Shown here piece by piece: positions 8,981 through 17,372 of a DNA stretch of 64,000 bases (within the stretch, counting starts at the first letter, position 1; each line of letters begins with the position of its first letter). Location: assembly GCF_001995215.1 (NCBI RefSeq), contig NZ_MUXN01000038.1, forward strand, positions 12,151-76,150, given 5' to 3'. The translations under genes were made by a program, and so were the position numbers. The stretch is from Amycolatopsis azurea DSM 43854. Lineage in GTDB: Bacteria; Actinomycetota; Actinomycetes; Mycobacteriales; Pseudonocardiaceae. The notes below the pieces were generated by a model. It was not told where the DNA came from, did no database searches, and saw nothing but the letters and a program-made list of their open reading frames with translations.

Positions 8981-9841
8981 TCACCTCACACGCGGTTTCG
9001 GCTGACAACGCGGGCAGGAGAACGACGAGCGGTTCATGAACGGGTCCCGCCGGATGGCCGTCCCGCACCGGCCGCACGGCAGTCCTTCCTGGCCGTAGGC
9101 GTCGAGCGACCGGTCGAAGTATCCGGACTGGCCGTTGATGTTGACGTAAAGCGCGTCGAACGACGTCCCGCCCGCGACGAGCGCGGCGGCCATCACCTCG
9201 CCGGCGGCGGTGAGCACGGTGCGGCCGTGGGCCGCGGTCAGCTTGTCGGTCGGGCGGGCCCAGTGGAGCTTGGACCGCCAGAGGGCCTCGTCGGCGTAGA
9301 TGTTGCCGATACCGGAGACGAGGGTCTGGTCGAGCAGGGCGCGTTTGATCTCGGTCCGCCTCGACCGCAGCGCGCGAACGGCCTGGTCGAGGTCGAAACG
9401 CGGGTCCATCGGGTCGCGGGCGATATGCGCGATGGTGCCCGGCAACGCCGTCCCGTCGACCTCGGTGAGCTCCGCGAGCGCGAGACCGCCGAAGGTCCGC
9501 TGGTCGACGAAGCGCAGCTCCGGCCCGTTGTCGGCGAAGCGGAACCGCACGCGAAGGTGCTTCTCGTCGGGCGCGTCGTCGGGCTGGACGAGCATCTGGC
9601 CGCTCATGCCGAGGTGCGCGAGCATGGCCTGACCGTCGGAGAGTTCCAGCCACAGGTACTTGCCGCGGCGCCGGGCGGCGGTGATCTTGGTGCCGGAGAG
9701 CCGTCCGCTGAAGTCCTCGGCGCCCAGTTCGTGACGGCGGATCGCGCGGGCGTGCAGGACTTCGACGTCGGTGATCGTCCGGCCGGCGACATGCGCCTCC
9801 AGCCCGGCACGGACCACTTCGACCTCGGGAAGTTCGGGCAT
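8981..9841 (-). CDS. mutM: Formamidopyrimidine-DNA glycosylase
   Basis: This is a 286-residue base-excision-repair enzyme that removes 8-oxoguanine and nicks abasic sites. The mature N-terminus PELPEVE supplies the catalytic Pro2 and Glu3. The conserved RRGKYLWLEL contains the catalytic lysine, and a C-terminal zinc finger (CGRCG, then CPRC) closes the protein. The ATG at 9841 gives the canonical MPELPEVE; an upstream in-frame ATG adds 27 residues and was discarded. In many actinobacteria it follows rnc directly. Here a lyase gene lies between them and smc is not downstream. Confidence 0.97.
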   Translation of the reverse strand: MPELPEVEVVRAGLEAHVAGRTITDVEVLHARAIRRHELGAEDFSGRLSGTKITAARRRGKYLWLELSDGQAMLAHLGMSGQMLVQPDDAPDEKHLRVRFRFADNGPELRFVDQRTFGGLALAELTEVDGTALPGTIAHIARDPMDPRFDLDQAVRALRSRRTEIKRALLDQTLVSGIGNIYADEALWRSKLHWARPTDKLTAAHGRTVLTAAGEVMAAALVAGGTSFDALYVNINGQSGYFDRSLDAYGQEGLPCGRCGTAIRRDPFMNRSSFSCPRCQPKPRVR

Positions 9842-9907
9842 GCCGACGATTCTCCCACTGGGCGCCGGACGCGGGCTGAAGGGGACTTTCCCCGCATGCC
9901 ATGCGAC

Positions 9908-9950
9908 GAAAGCGTCCTTCACCGCGTCGGATGCGGTGAAGGACGCTTTC
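9908..9950. repeat. Perfect-arm hairpin between the lyase and mutM
   Basis: Two 18-nt arms (9908-9925, 9933-9950) with a 7-nt loop carry a GTCCTTCAC/GTGAAGGAC core. The hairpin lies 13 nt beyond the stop of the lyase and probably terminates it. It belongs to the GTGAAGG hairpin family seen elsewhere in the window. Confidence 0.65.
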
Positions 9951-9962
9951 AGCCCGCCAGGG

Positions 9963-11315
9963 TCAGGGCGCGAGCGGCCCGACGTCCGCCTTCGTCAACG
10001 CCTTCCGTGTCCCGCCGGCCAGCAGTTCGTCGGCCCCGACGTCGAACTTCCCGGACCGCGCCTGGAGATCGATGTCGGTCCCCGCGAAGGGATAGGACCC
10101 GACACCGGCGTCGATCGCAGGGCTTCCCGCGGACAGCCGGAAGTCCTGCGCCAGCTGGGGATCGACGGCCTTGTACCCGCTCGAAGGCATCCCGGCGGGC
10201 CCGCCCCAGGCGATGTTCCCCTCGTACTTCACGTCCGAACCACCGGGCATGCTCACGAGCGTCCCCGTCCCCCGCAGGATGTTGTTCGCCAGCACGCAGT
10301 CCTTGGGCTTGAAGTCGCCACCGTCGCCATGGATGCCGTCGGTGGTGCCGACCACGGTGTTGTACGCGACCACGACGCGGTCGGGCCGGTCGTGGAGCTT
10401 GCTGTCCGGTCCGCTGTCGGCCTCGTCGCCCGAGCCGAAGACGATCCCGCGGTTCGCCGTGGAGTTCACGTAGTTGCCGACGATCTTGTGATCGTTGCCG
10501 TGGAAGCGGATCCCGGACTTCCCCAGCAGGATGTTCCCCTCCATCACGCTGCGGTCCCCGTGGCGCAGCACGATGAACCCGCGGCTGTCGCGGATCGTGT
10601 TGTACCGGACGACGTTGTCCGACGACTTCACGGAGATCGCTTCGGAGTCCCCGTCGGCCTTCTCGAACAGGTTGTACTCGACGATCCCGTCCGCCTTGTA
10701 CTTCTGATGGTTGCTCAGCCCGAACCGGATCGACTCGCCACCGTTCGAACCGGTGAACTGGTGGTTGTAGAAGTAGTTGTGATGCACGCGGACCCGTTTG
10801 GCCATGTCGTCCGACGGCCCGAGCACCTGGAGGAAGACGCCTTGGCTGGTGCGGTTCTGCAGCACGTTGTGGTCGAACTCGGTGTCGTTCCCGTTGAGCG
10901 TGACCCAGTTACCACCGCCGGCGAGCTGGACGTCGAGCCGGGTCAGCCGGTTGTGCGTGCTGCCCGCGGGCACGCTCAGCGAACCACCGTGCCGGAGCTT
11001 GAAGCCGCGCAGGACGACGTTCGACGCGTTCGAGGAGAACGTGAAGCCCGCGGATCCCTTGATCTCGGCCTTGCCGACGTGTTCCGCGGTGATCGTGATC
11101 GGCGCGCTCGCCGACCCGGACCGCTTGATCGAGATCGCCGAGCCCGCCGAGTAGCTTCCGTCGGCCAGCCGGATTTCATCGCCGGGGCCTGCCTTGTCGA
11201 TCGCGGACTGCAGCGCGCCGAGCGAAGTCACCCGGACGACTTGAGCGGCCGACGCCGTGGCAGGAGCGGCGACCAAGGCCAAGGCCGTTGCTGTGACAAG
11301 GCAGAAATGACGCAT
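9963..11315 (-). CDS. Secreted parallel beta-helix polysaccharide lyase, PL6 type
   Basis: The 450-residue protein has a Sec signal peptide (1-23, ending ATASA) followed by right-handed beta-helix coils. Residues K230 and R251 lie exactly 21 apart (AISVK ... LRHGDRS), matching K250/R271 of chondroitinase B. D223 and E225 sit where that enzyme's calcium ligands precede the lysine. This supports polysaccharide lyase family 6, which cleaves alginate or dermatan/chondroitin by beta-elimination outside the cell. The substrate cannot be decided from sequence. The chosen ATG is followed directly by the signal peptide; a 77-residue upstream extension is not needed. It is inserted between rnc and mutM. 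Confidence 0.85.
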   Translation of the reverse strand: MRHFCLVTATALALVAAPATASAAQVVRVTSLGALQSAIDKAGPGDEIRLADGSYSAGSAISIKRSGSASAPITITAEHVGKAEIKGSAGFTFSSNASNVVLRGFKLRHGGSLSVPAGSTHNRLTRLDVQLAGGGNWVTLNGNDTEFDHNVLQNRTSQGVFLQVLGPSDDMAKRVRVHHNYFYNHQFTGSNGGESIRFGLSNHQKYKADGIVEYNLFEKADGDSEAISVKSSDNVVRYNTIRDSRGFIVLRHGDRSVMEGNILLGKSGIRFHGNDHKIVGNYVNSTANRGIVFGSGDEADSGPDSKLHDRPDRVVVAYNTVVGTTDGIHGDGGDFKPKDCVLANNILRGTGTLVSMPGGSDVKYEGNIAWGGPAGMPSSGYKAVDPQLAQDFRLSAGSPAIDAGVGSYPFAGTDIDLQARSGKFDVGADELLAGGTRKALTKADVGPLAP

Positions 11316-11427
11316 CCGCCGACCTCTCGACAAGGCGACCCGAAAGGTCGCGTCAGTGGCGGCGGACTGCGTCGACGTTACTGATTCACCGACTCGGACG
11401 TCAACGAACCGTCCCGCTGAAGAGGAC

Positions 11428-12174
11428 TCAGGTCGTCTTCGGCGGCTGTTCGATGTCGAGCTCGGCCGAAAGCTGACGCCAGGCCGTCTCGGCCGACTTC
11501 TGTTCGGCTTCCTTCTTGGTCGTCCCCGAGCCGTAGCCGAGTTCACGCCCGCCGACGAGGACGGTGGCGCTGAACTCCTTGCGGTGATCGGGACCGGTGT
11601 CCTCGACCTTGTACTCGGGTACGCCGAGCCCGGCCGACGCCGTCAGCTCCTGGAGACTGGTCTTCCAGTCCAGGCCGGCACCGCGCAGCGGCGCTTCGGC
11701 GAGCAGACCGTCGAACAGGTGGTGCACGAGCTTGCGCGCGATGTCGATACCGTGCTGCTGGTACGCGGCGCCGATGACGGCTTCGAGCCCGTCGGCGAGG
11801 ATGCTCGCCTTGTCCCGGCCGCCGGTGAGCTCTTCGCCCTTGCCCAGCAGCAGGTGCTTGCCCAGCCCGCCTTCGCCGAGGCCGCGCGCGACCCTGGCCA
11901 GCGCGTGCATGTTGACCACGCTGGCGCGGAGCTTCGCGAGCTGACCTTCGGCCAGGTCGGGATGCGTGTTGTAGAGGTGGTCGGTGACGACCAGACCCAG
12001 CACCGCGTCCCCGAGGAACTCCAGGCGCTCGTTCGGCGGCAACCCACCGTTCTCATAGGCATAAGAACGGTGGGTCAGCGACAGCGTCAGCAGCCCGGGT
12101 TCGATGGTGATCCCGAGCGCTTCGAGCAGTGGTGCGGGGTCGGCGGGTGGTCCACCGGCCGACTTGCCCCCCAT
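11428..12174 (-). CDS. rnc: Ribonuclease III
   Basis: This 248-residue double-strand-specific endoribonuclease processes rRNA and mRNA. The catalytic signature ERLEFLGDAVL is at 49-59, the second acidic motif lies in DGLEAVIGAAY, and a C-terminal double-stranded-RNA-binding domain occupies about 175-240. It follows rpmF by 15 nt and forms the DUF177-rpmF-rnc operon that is conserved in actinobacteria. The domain order is complete. Confidence 0.97.
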   Translation of the reverse strand: MGGKSAGGPPADPAPLLEALGITIEPGLLTLSLTHRSYAYENGGLPPNERLEFLGDAVLGLVVTDHLYNTHPDLAEGQLAKLRASVVNMHALARVARGLGEGGLGKHLLLGKGEELTGGRDKASILADGLEAVIGAAYQQHGIDIARKLVHHLFDGLLAEAPLRGAGLDWKTSLQELTASAGLGVPEYKVEDTGPDHRKEFSATVLVGGRELGYGSGTTKKEAEQKSAETAWRQLSAELDIEQPPKTT

Positions 12175-12189
12175 GTCGTCGGCTGCCGA

Positions 12190-12372
12190 TCAGGCGGGCT
12201 CGACGACCTGGCGACCGTTGTGCTGGCCGCAGGCCGGGCACGCGATGTGCTGGAGCTTCGGCTGCTTGCAGGCGCGGTTGGAGCAGGGCACCAGCTGAAC
12301 CGGAGCCGCCTTCCACTGGCTGCGGCGCGCGCGGGTGTTGGATCGCGACATCTTCCGCTTCGGGACGGCCAC
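12190..12372 (-). CDS. rpmF: 50S ribosomal protein L32
   Basis: The 60-residue protein begins MAVPKRKMSRSNTRARRS, as L32 does. Four cysteines (C30, C35, C45, C48) make it a zinc-binding C+ form. It starts with GTG, preceded by AAGGAG. It lies between the DUF177 gene and rnc, the usual order. Confidence 0.97.
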   Translation of the reverse strand: MAVPKRKMSRSNTRARRSQWKAAPVQLVPCSNRACKQPKLQHIACPACGQHNGRQVVEPA

Positions 12373-12444
12373 GAGTAGATCTCCTTCAGACGGTCTGCCC
12401 GCGGTCGCGAGCGAACTTGCTTCTCCGGATCGAGCTGGTGCTCG

Positions 12445-13062
12445 TCAGGCTTGCTTTCCGGGGCCGTCAGCCTGGTCATCGCCCGTTTCGTCGCCGAAAC
12501 GATCGACCAGCGCGGCCCACCGAGGGTCTATCTTCTCATGCCCGTGTCTGGGCGGGAGATCGGCCCACTTGACACCGCATTCGATGCACAGACCCTGGCA
12601 GTCCTCGGTGCACAGCGGGGCCAGCGGGAGCGCCAGCACCACCGCGTCGCGGACCGTCGGCTCGAGGTCGATCCGGTCGTCCACCAGACGGGGGATCTCG
12701 TCCTCGTCGGTGGTCTCCTCGGTCGCGGAGCCCGGGTACGCGAACAGCTCGGTCAGATCGACCTCGACGTCCTCGGTGATCGGGTCGAGGCACCGCGAGC
12801 AGTGCCCCGTCGCGACGGCGGACGCCGTACCGCTGACGTACACGCCCTCGACGACGGACTCGAGCGTCAGGTCGAGCTCGAGGTCGGAGCCGGCGTCGAT
12901 GGTGATGACGTCGGGCACCCCGAGCGCGGTCTCGACGGGCACGGTGCGTTGGACGGCCTTGCTCAGGCCGGCGTGACGGCCGAGTTCGCGGGTGTCGAGC
13001 ACCCACGGGCTCCGGTCGTCCAGTTGCGCAGGCCTGGCCTGCGGCGACTTGTTCTCAGACAT
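12445..13062 (-). CDS. DUF177 (YceD-like) protein
   Basis: This 205-residue protein matches the YceD/DUF177 family, which is co-transcribed with rpmF and linked to 23S rRNA maturation in plants and bacteria. GHCSRCLDP lies near residue 90 and a second cysteine group (LCTEDCQGLCIECG) near 155-170, which could bind a metal. The acidic C-terminus (GDETGDDQADGPG) is likely disordered. It is first in the operon DUF177-rpmF-rnc. The biochemical role in actinobacteria is not established. Confidence 0.9.
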   Translation of the reverse strand: MSENKSPQARPAQLDDRSPWVLDTRELGRHAGLSKAVQRTVPVETALGVPDVITIDAGSDLELDLTLESVVEGVYVSGTASAVATGHCSRCLDPITEDVEVDLTELFAYPGSATEETTDEDEIPRLVDDRIDLEPTVRDAVVLALPLAPLCTEDCQGLCIECGVKWADLPPRHGHEKIDPRWAALVDRFGDETGDDQADGPGKQA

Positions 13063-13119
13063 CGGTCACCAGGGTACGCAGCCCCCGCCACTCACTTTCG
13101 GGCACGGTCGGCCCATCGG

Positions 13120-13172
13120 TCCGTGAAGGCCTCCTTGAGGGACTCTGGGTCCCTCAAGGAGGCCTTCACGGA
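13120..13172. repeat. Perfect-arm GTGAAGG hairpin
   Basis: Two 23-nt arms (13120-13142, 13150-13172) flank the loop CTCTGGG. It ends 4 nt from the stop of the sepIVA homologue and probably serves as its terminator. The whole element, loop included, is identical to that at 35388-35440. Confidence 0.8.
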
Positions 13173-13176
13173 CTTG

Positions 13177-13902
13177 TCAGGCCTGGTAGTCGTACAGCGA
13201 GGTCCGGCTGTTCCCCGGCAGGTTGATCGGGGACCGCAAGTGGTTGCGCCCGGAATCGACCGTCCGCAGCGTGGTCGCCAGCAGTTCGGAGAACTCGGCG
13301 AGCTTGCCGTCGACGTAGGCGTCGCAGTCACCGCGCTGCTTGTCGGCCTCGACGTGCGCCTCGTCGACGATGCGCGCCGCCTCGCCGTGCGCGGCCTGGA
13401 CGACCTCGGTCTGCGCGACGAGCCGGGCCTGTTCGGCGCGGCCGTCCTCGATGGCGCGCTCGTAGGCGTCGCGACCGGCCTGGATCATCCGCTCCGACTC
13501 CGCCCGCGAGCGGTCGGTGAGGTTCTGGAACTCCGCCTGCCCGGCGGCGACCATGCGCTCGGCCTCGTCGTGCGCGTCGCCCATCATCTGCTCGGCGCGG
13601 GCACGGGCGTCGGCGAGGATGCGCTCGGCCTCGGCCTGCGCGTCGGCGACGGTGCGGTCCGCCTCGGTGTTCGCCGTGGTGACCGTCTCCGCGGCTTCGG
13701 TGCGGGCGGTCTGGATCAGCTGATCACGTTTGTCGAGGACGTCCTGCGCGTCGTCCACTTCACCCGGAAGGGCGTCGCGGATGTCGTCGAGCAGTTCGAG
13801 CGCCTCCCCGCGCGGGACGACGCAACTGGAGGTCATCGGCACGCCGCGGGCTTCCTCCACGATGGTGACGAGCTCGTCGAGCGCCTCGAAAACCCGGTAC
13901 AC
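13177..13902 (-). CDS. sepIVA: DivIVA-domain septation protein, SepIVA-like
   Basis: The 241-residue protein starts MYRVFEALDELVTIVEEARGV and continues with a long Ala/Glu/Arg-rich coiled coil (about 45-205). This matches mycobacterial Rv2927c/MSMEG_2416 (SepIVA), a cytoplasmic coiled-coil protein needed for division and polar growth. A GTG two codons earlier (13908) also exists, but AGGGAG is 5 nt before 13902 and overlaps the earlier codon, so the later start is preferred. Its position next to the DUF177-rpmF-rnc block is the same as in M. tuberculosis. The symbol is by homology. Confidence 0.85.
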   Translation of the reverse strand: MYRVFEALDELVTIVEEARGVPMTSSCVVPRGEALELLDDIRDALPGEVDDAQDVLDKRDQLIQTARTEAAETVTTANTEADRTVADAQAEAERILADARARAEQMMGDAHDEAERMVAAGQAEFQNLTDRSRAESERMIQAGRDAYERAIEDGRAEQARLVAQTEVVQAAHGEAARIVDEAHVEADKQRGDCDAYVDGKLAEFSELLATTLRTVDSGRNHLRSPINLPGNSRTSLYDYQA

Positions 13903-14021
13903 GGCCACTCCCTACCTACAGCGATCCCCACATTCCCTGAACTCAGTTTGCCCTCATCGCCGCCGTAAGGGGTGAAAGCGCGCGGTACCGGGCGTGTCCC
14001 GCCCGATACCGCGCGCCATGA

Positions 14022-14789
14022 TCACCGCGGCACGAACGCCGGATCCAGGATCAGCGCCAGCAGCTGCTGGTCGGTCAAGGACGGGCTTTCGCGGGGGGCG
14101 TCGTCCAGCGTGCCGAGGTCGAAGATGTTGACCGAGCCGCCACCGGGCCGGAAGGCGATCGCGTTGCGGGTGACGGGCTTCCCGGTCGAGAAACCCTGGC
14201 CGACGATGACGTCGCCGTCCATGTCCACCGACTTCGACGCGGTCTCGGAGATCACGACGAAGTTCCCGTCCGGCCGGGGAAGCTCCACGCACCGCATCGG
14301 CTTCCGGTCCGGCCCGATCCCGTCGGCCACCTTCTCCGGGTTGCACCGGTCTTCACGCGGATAGCCTTCCTTCGTGCTCGCCGGACCGGCGATCGTGAGG
14401 TTGACGCCCCGCGGCCGCCCCGCGGCGTCGGTGTACTTGATCTCCGCGGTCTTCAGGTCCCCGTGTCCCCCCACGAAGTCCTTCACTTCGATGTTCTTCG
14501 CGCCGGTGATCACCTGCGGCACCACGTCCTTCAAGTGCTGAAGGTCGTCCTTCGGCTTGGGCTGCTGCGACGACGACGCCGCCGCCGGTGCGAGCGACGC
14601 CCCGTTCTCCCCCGGCGCCACGAAGACCACCGCCGCCGCGATCACCGCCAGCGTCGCCACCCCCGTCGAGACGACCGCCCGCCGGTTCCGCACCTTCTTC
14701 GCCGCCGTCCCGGCGACCTCGTCCGGGTCGAAGCCCAGCGGGGGCTCGGCCAGCTTGATCCCGCGCAGCCTGTTCTCGAGTTCGTCCAT
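14022..14789 (-). CDS. Putative anti-sigma factor (single-pass membrane protein)
   Basis: This 255-residue protein has a short cytoplasmic N-terminus (1-37), one transmembrane helix (about 38-58) and an extracytoplasmic C-terminal domain of about 195 residues with two cysteines. It lacks a visible zinc-binding HxxxCxxC motif. Its ATG overlaps the sigma-factor stop by one base (TGATG), and genes in this position usually encode the membrane anti-sigma partner. The role is inferred from position and topology, not from a recognised anti-sigma domain. Confidence 0.65.
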   Translation of the reverse strand: MDELENRLRGIKLAEPPLGFDPDEVAGTAAKKVRNRRAVVSTGVATLAVIAAAVVFVAPGENGASLAPAAASSSQQPKPKDDLQHLKDVVPQVITGAKNIEVKDFVGGHGDLKTAEIKYTDAAGRPRGVNLTIAGPASTKEGYPREDRCNPEKVADGIGPDRKPMRCVELPRPDGNFVVISETASKSVDMDGDVIVGQGFSTGKPVTRNAIAFRPGGGSVNIFDLGTLDDAPRESPSLTDQQLLALILDPAFVPR

Positions 14790-15304
14790 CACGCGCTCCT
14801 CCCGAAGACAGCCTCGTCGTGCTGTCTCTGCAGGGCCGCGCGGAGGACGTCGAGTCCTCGCGCGGCCTGGCTCCTGACCGTCCCTTCCGAACAGCGCAGC
14901 GCGACGGCGACCTCCGTGACCGGGAGATCGGCGCAGTAGCGCAGCACGACGGCGGCGCGCTGTTTCGGTGGAACTTCGGCGAGGGCGCAAAGCAGCGAAT
15001 CCGAGATGCCGGCATCAGCCGGGGCCATCGGCTCTTCGGGGACGACGCCGTCGCGGTTCTCTCTGCTCCGCCACGGTCGCCGCCGCTCATCGAGCCAGCA
15101 GCGCATCAGGATCTGCCTCGTGTAGTTGTCGACGGGCCCTTTCCGGCGGACCTTCGGCCAGACCCGGTAGAGCTTGATCAGCGCGGTTTGGACCAGATCC
15201 TCCGCGAGATGCCAGTCGCCGCAGAGCAGGTACGCCGTCCGCCGCAGCGGTAGCGCTTTGTCCCTGGCGAACTCCCTGAAGCTCGCGTCGTCCCCAGACC
15301 GCAT
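14789..15304 (-). CDS. ECF sigma factor, SigE family (actinobacterial)
   Basis: This 171-residue protein has region 2 (FARDKALPLRRTAYLLCGD, AEDLVQTALIKLYRVW) and region 4 (LAEVPPKQRAAVVLRY, VAVALRCSEGTVRSQAARGL), typical of the SigE-family ECF group common in actinomycetes. It directs RNA polymerase to a small regulon. The overlapping downstream membrane gene is its likely anti-sigma factor. The secreted RNase gene upstream is on the same strand, but 67 nt separate them. Confidence 0.93.
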   Translation of the reverse strand: MRSGDDASFREFARDKALPLRRTAYLLCGDWHLAEDLVQTALIKLYRVWPKVRRKGPVDNYTRQILMRCWLDERRRPWRSRENRDGVVPEEPMAPADAGISDSLLCALAEVPPKQRAAVVLRYCADLPVTEVAVALRCSEGTVRSQAARGLDVLRAALQRQHDEAVFGRSA

Positions 15305-15371
15305 CGTGCCTCCTCATCCGTGTTCCGGTGTAACTCACGGACGAGGAGGCACGAAACGTTGCACGGGCGGC

Positions 15372-16061
15372 TCAGCCGTTGAGATTCACCAGTTTGAAGG
15401 TCGCGTAGTGGTCGGGCGTGTAGACGATCTCGCCGCCCTTGCCGGAGATCACGCGGTCGTTCGTCCCCACCGGGAACAGCTGGTAGTAACCGGAGGCGCA
15501 CGACGGCAGCACACCCTCGCGGTTCTCGTAGACCGTCCCGGTCGCGCCACCACGGGCCTTGTCCACCACGGACTTCGCCGCGGAGGACAGCGTCGAGTAG
15601 CCGATCTTCGCCAGCTTCGAGGTGTCACCGCAGGTCGGCGCCGGGGTGCCCTTGACGTCGATCACGGAGAAGGTCTTGTAGTGGTCGCCGGTGTAGAAGT
15701 ACTCCCCGCCGGTCCCTGTGACGATGCGGCGCGTGCCGCGGTTCGACGAGCCCGGGGTCGGGACGGTGTACTCGTGGTAGTACCCGGAAGCGCACTTCGG
15801 GAGGATGTTCTCCCGGTTCGAGAAGACGGTTCCGTCGTTGTCCGGGTACGGGTACGGCCCACCCTTCTGGATGAGGTCGTACGTCGTCGTCGCCTCGGCG
15901 GGCAGCGACGAGAGCGACGTGTGCTTGAACCCGGTGAGATCCCCACAAGGGTTCTGCTGGATGGAGACGGGCGTCGCGGCCTGTGCCGCACCGACCCCAC
16001 CGAAGAACGTGACAAGCAGAACGAGCAGCGCGGCGGCGGCCCGCGATCGTTTGTTGGTCAT
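15372..16061 (-). CDS. Secreted tandem guanyl-specific ribonuclease (RNase Sa/N1-T1 family)
   Basis: The 229-residue protein has a signal peptide (1-28, GVGAAQA) and two consecutive RNase Sa-like domains. Domain 1 (about 36-138) keeps every catalytic residue of RNase Sa: E97 in YYHEYTV, R108 and R112 in NRGTRRI, and H127 in GDHY. Domain 2 (about 141-229) keeps R203 and H218, but L195 replaces the glutamate base and the loop carrying the first arginine is shortened, so it is probably inactive. Each domain has two cysteines (C39/C90, C144/C188). Family members cleave RNA 3' of guanosine outside the cell and are often paired with a barstar-like inhibitor, which I do not see here. The ATG at 16061 fits the signal peptide. 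Confidence 0.9.
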   Translation of the reverse strand: MTNKRSRAAAALLVLLVTFFGGVGAAQAATPVSIQQNPCGDLTGFKHTSLSSLPAEATTTYDLIQKGGPYPYPDNDGTVFSNRENILPKCASGYYHEYTVPTPGSSNRGTRRIVTGTGGEYFYTGDHYKTFSVIDVKGTPAPTCGDTSKLAKIGYSTLSSAAKSVVDKARGGATGTVYENREGVLPSCASGYYQLFPVGTNDRVISGKGGEIVYTPDHYATFKLVNLNG

Positions 16062-16160
16062 TTTCGGACCGTAACCCGATCGTGTGTTCGCCAGAAGGCG
16101 TCGAGGTGAACTCTCCACCGCCGCTCACCGCTGACCGACCAACGGCTTCGGCCGTTCGGG

Positions 16161-16643
16161 TCAACCTCGTTCGGCGTACTTCTCCGAGAGGCGTTTGAAC
16201 ACTATCGGCGGCACCAGGTGCTCGATGTCGCCGCCGAGCGCGGAGATCTCCTTGACCAGCGAGCTCGACACGAAACCGTAGGCCGGGTTGTTCGCCATCA
16301 GCAGCGTTTCGAGCCCGGTCAGCTCGCGGTTCATCTGGGCCATCTGGAGCTCGTAGTCGAAGTCGCTGACCGACCGCAGGCCCTTCGCGACCGCGATGAT
16401 GTCGTTCTCGCGGCAGTAGTCGACCAGGAGTCCCTGCCAGGAGTCGACGCGCACGTTCGGCAGCTTCGCGGTGATCTCGCGCAGGATGTCCATCCGCTCT
16501 TCGGTGGTGAACAGGCCCTTCTTGCTCTTGTTCACCCCCACCGCGACGACGACCTCGTCGAACAGCTTGGCCGCCCGCTCGATGATGTCGAGATGTCCAT
16601 TGGTGGCCGGGTCGTAGGACCCGGGACAGACCGCACGCCGCAT
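16161..16643 (-). CDS. coaD: Phosphopantetheine adenylyltransferase
   Basis: This 160-residue cytoplasmic enzyme of coenzyme A synthesis transfers AMP from ATP to 4'-phosphopantetheine. The nucleotidyltransferase motif PGSYDPATNGHLD is at residues 7-19, and the family run VNKSKKGLFTTEERM follows. Length and sequence fit bacterial CoaD throughout. It follows rsmD, the usual pair, with a gap of about 50 nt. In M. tuberculosis the same pair flanks the far side of the PDIM locus. Confidence 0.97.
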   Translation of the reverse strand: MRRAVCPGSYDPATNGHLDIIERAAKLFDEVVVAVGVNKSKKGLFTTEERMDILREITAKLPNVRVDSWQGLLVDYCRENDIIAVAKGLRSVSDFDYELQMAQMNRELTGLETLLMANNPAYGFVSSSLVKEISALGGDIEHLVPPIVFKRLSEKYAERG

Positions 16644-16695
16644 GGCGCGGACGCTACCAAGGCCGACGGACTCCTGCGCGTTTCTCAGTGCGGCG

Positions 16696-17250
16696 TCACA
16701 CCTGATATTCGGCCCAGTAGAGCGCGGTGTCGCCGTAGCGCTTCGTCCGCATCGGCTCGAAGCCCGGCGGCCAGTCCGGCTCGCCGTCCCGCGCGGCCCG
16801 TTCGATCACCAGCAGCGCCCCGTCCGTGACCCAGCGGCCCTCGGCGAGCGCGGCCATGACCTCCCCCAGGCGGGTGGAATCCACCGCGTAGGGAGGATCG
16901 GCGAGGACGATGTCGAACGTCTCCGGCGCCGGAGACGCGACGACGGACTCGACGGCCCCGGCCCGGACCGTGCCGCCGAGCCCGAGCGCGGCGACGTTCC
17001 CCTTGAGCACTTCGACCGCGCGCCGGTCCGACTCGACGAACAGCGCGCCCGACGCGCCGCGCGACAACGCCTCCAGCCCGAGCGCGCCCGAACCCGCGTA
17101 AAGGTCGAGGACCTGGCTCCCCTGCAGCTCGCCGGCGACCTCCAGCGCGTTGAACAGCGCTTCCCGCACGCGTTCCGACGTCGGCCGCGTGCCCTTCGGC
17201 GGGACCTTCAGCCGCCTGCCGCCCGCGGTCCCCGCCACGATCCTGGTCAT
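16696..17250 (-). CDS. rsmD: 16S rRNA (guanine-966-N2)-methyltransferase
   Basis: The 184-residue SAM-dependent enzyme has the Rossmann motif LDLYAGSGALGLEAL and the catalytic NPPY-type motif ADPPY. It also has the N-terminal MTRIVAGTAGGRRLKVPP run of the RsmD family. It methylates G966 of 16S rRNA during 30S assembly. I chose ATG 17250 because it gives the family N-terminus; a TTG six codons upstream is possible. It is paired with coaD. Confidence 0.95.
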   Translation of the reverse strand: MTRIVAGTAGGRRLKVPPKGTRPTSERVREALFNALEVAGELQGSQVLDLYAGSGALGLEALSRGASGALFVESDRRAVEVLKGNVAALGLGGTVRAGAVESVVASPAPETFDIVLADPPYAVDSTRLGEVMAALAEGRWVTDGALLVIERAARDGEPDWPPGFEPMRTKRYGDTALYWAEYQV

Positions 17251-17372
17251 TGCAGCATCGTGCCTCAACGGCTTCCACCGTGACGTTGCCCGGGACTTGG
17301 TGAAGCCGCCGCCCAGCTCGCGTAGAGTCGTCCTTCGCCCTCGGAGGCGATAGAAGCGTTTAGGAGCGTTGC

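Noticed and set aside
9842..9922. Longer N-terminus for MutM from an upstream ATG
   Set aside because: The enzyme needs Pro2 exposed at the N-terminus; the upstream start would bury it, and it lies in the hairpin region.
17290..17372. Rifamycin-associated element upstream of helD
   Set aside because: No inverted repeat resembling the known element was found there.
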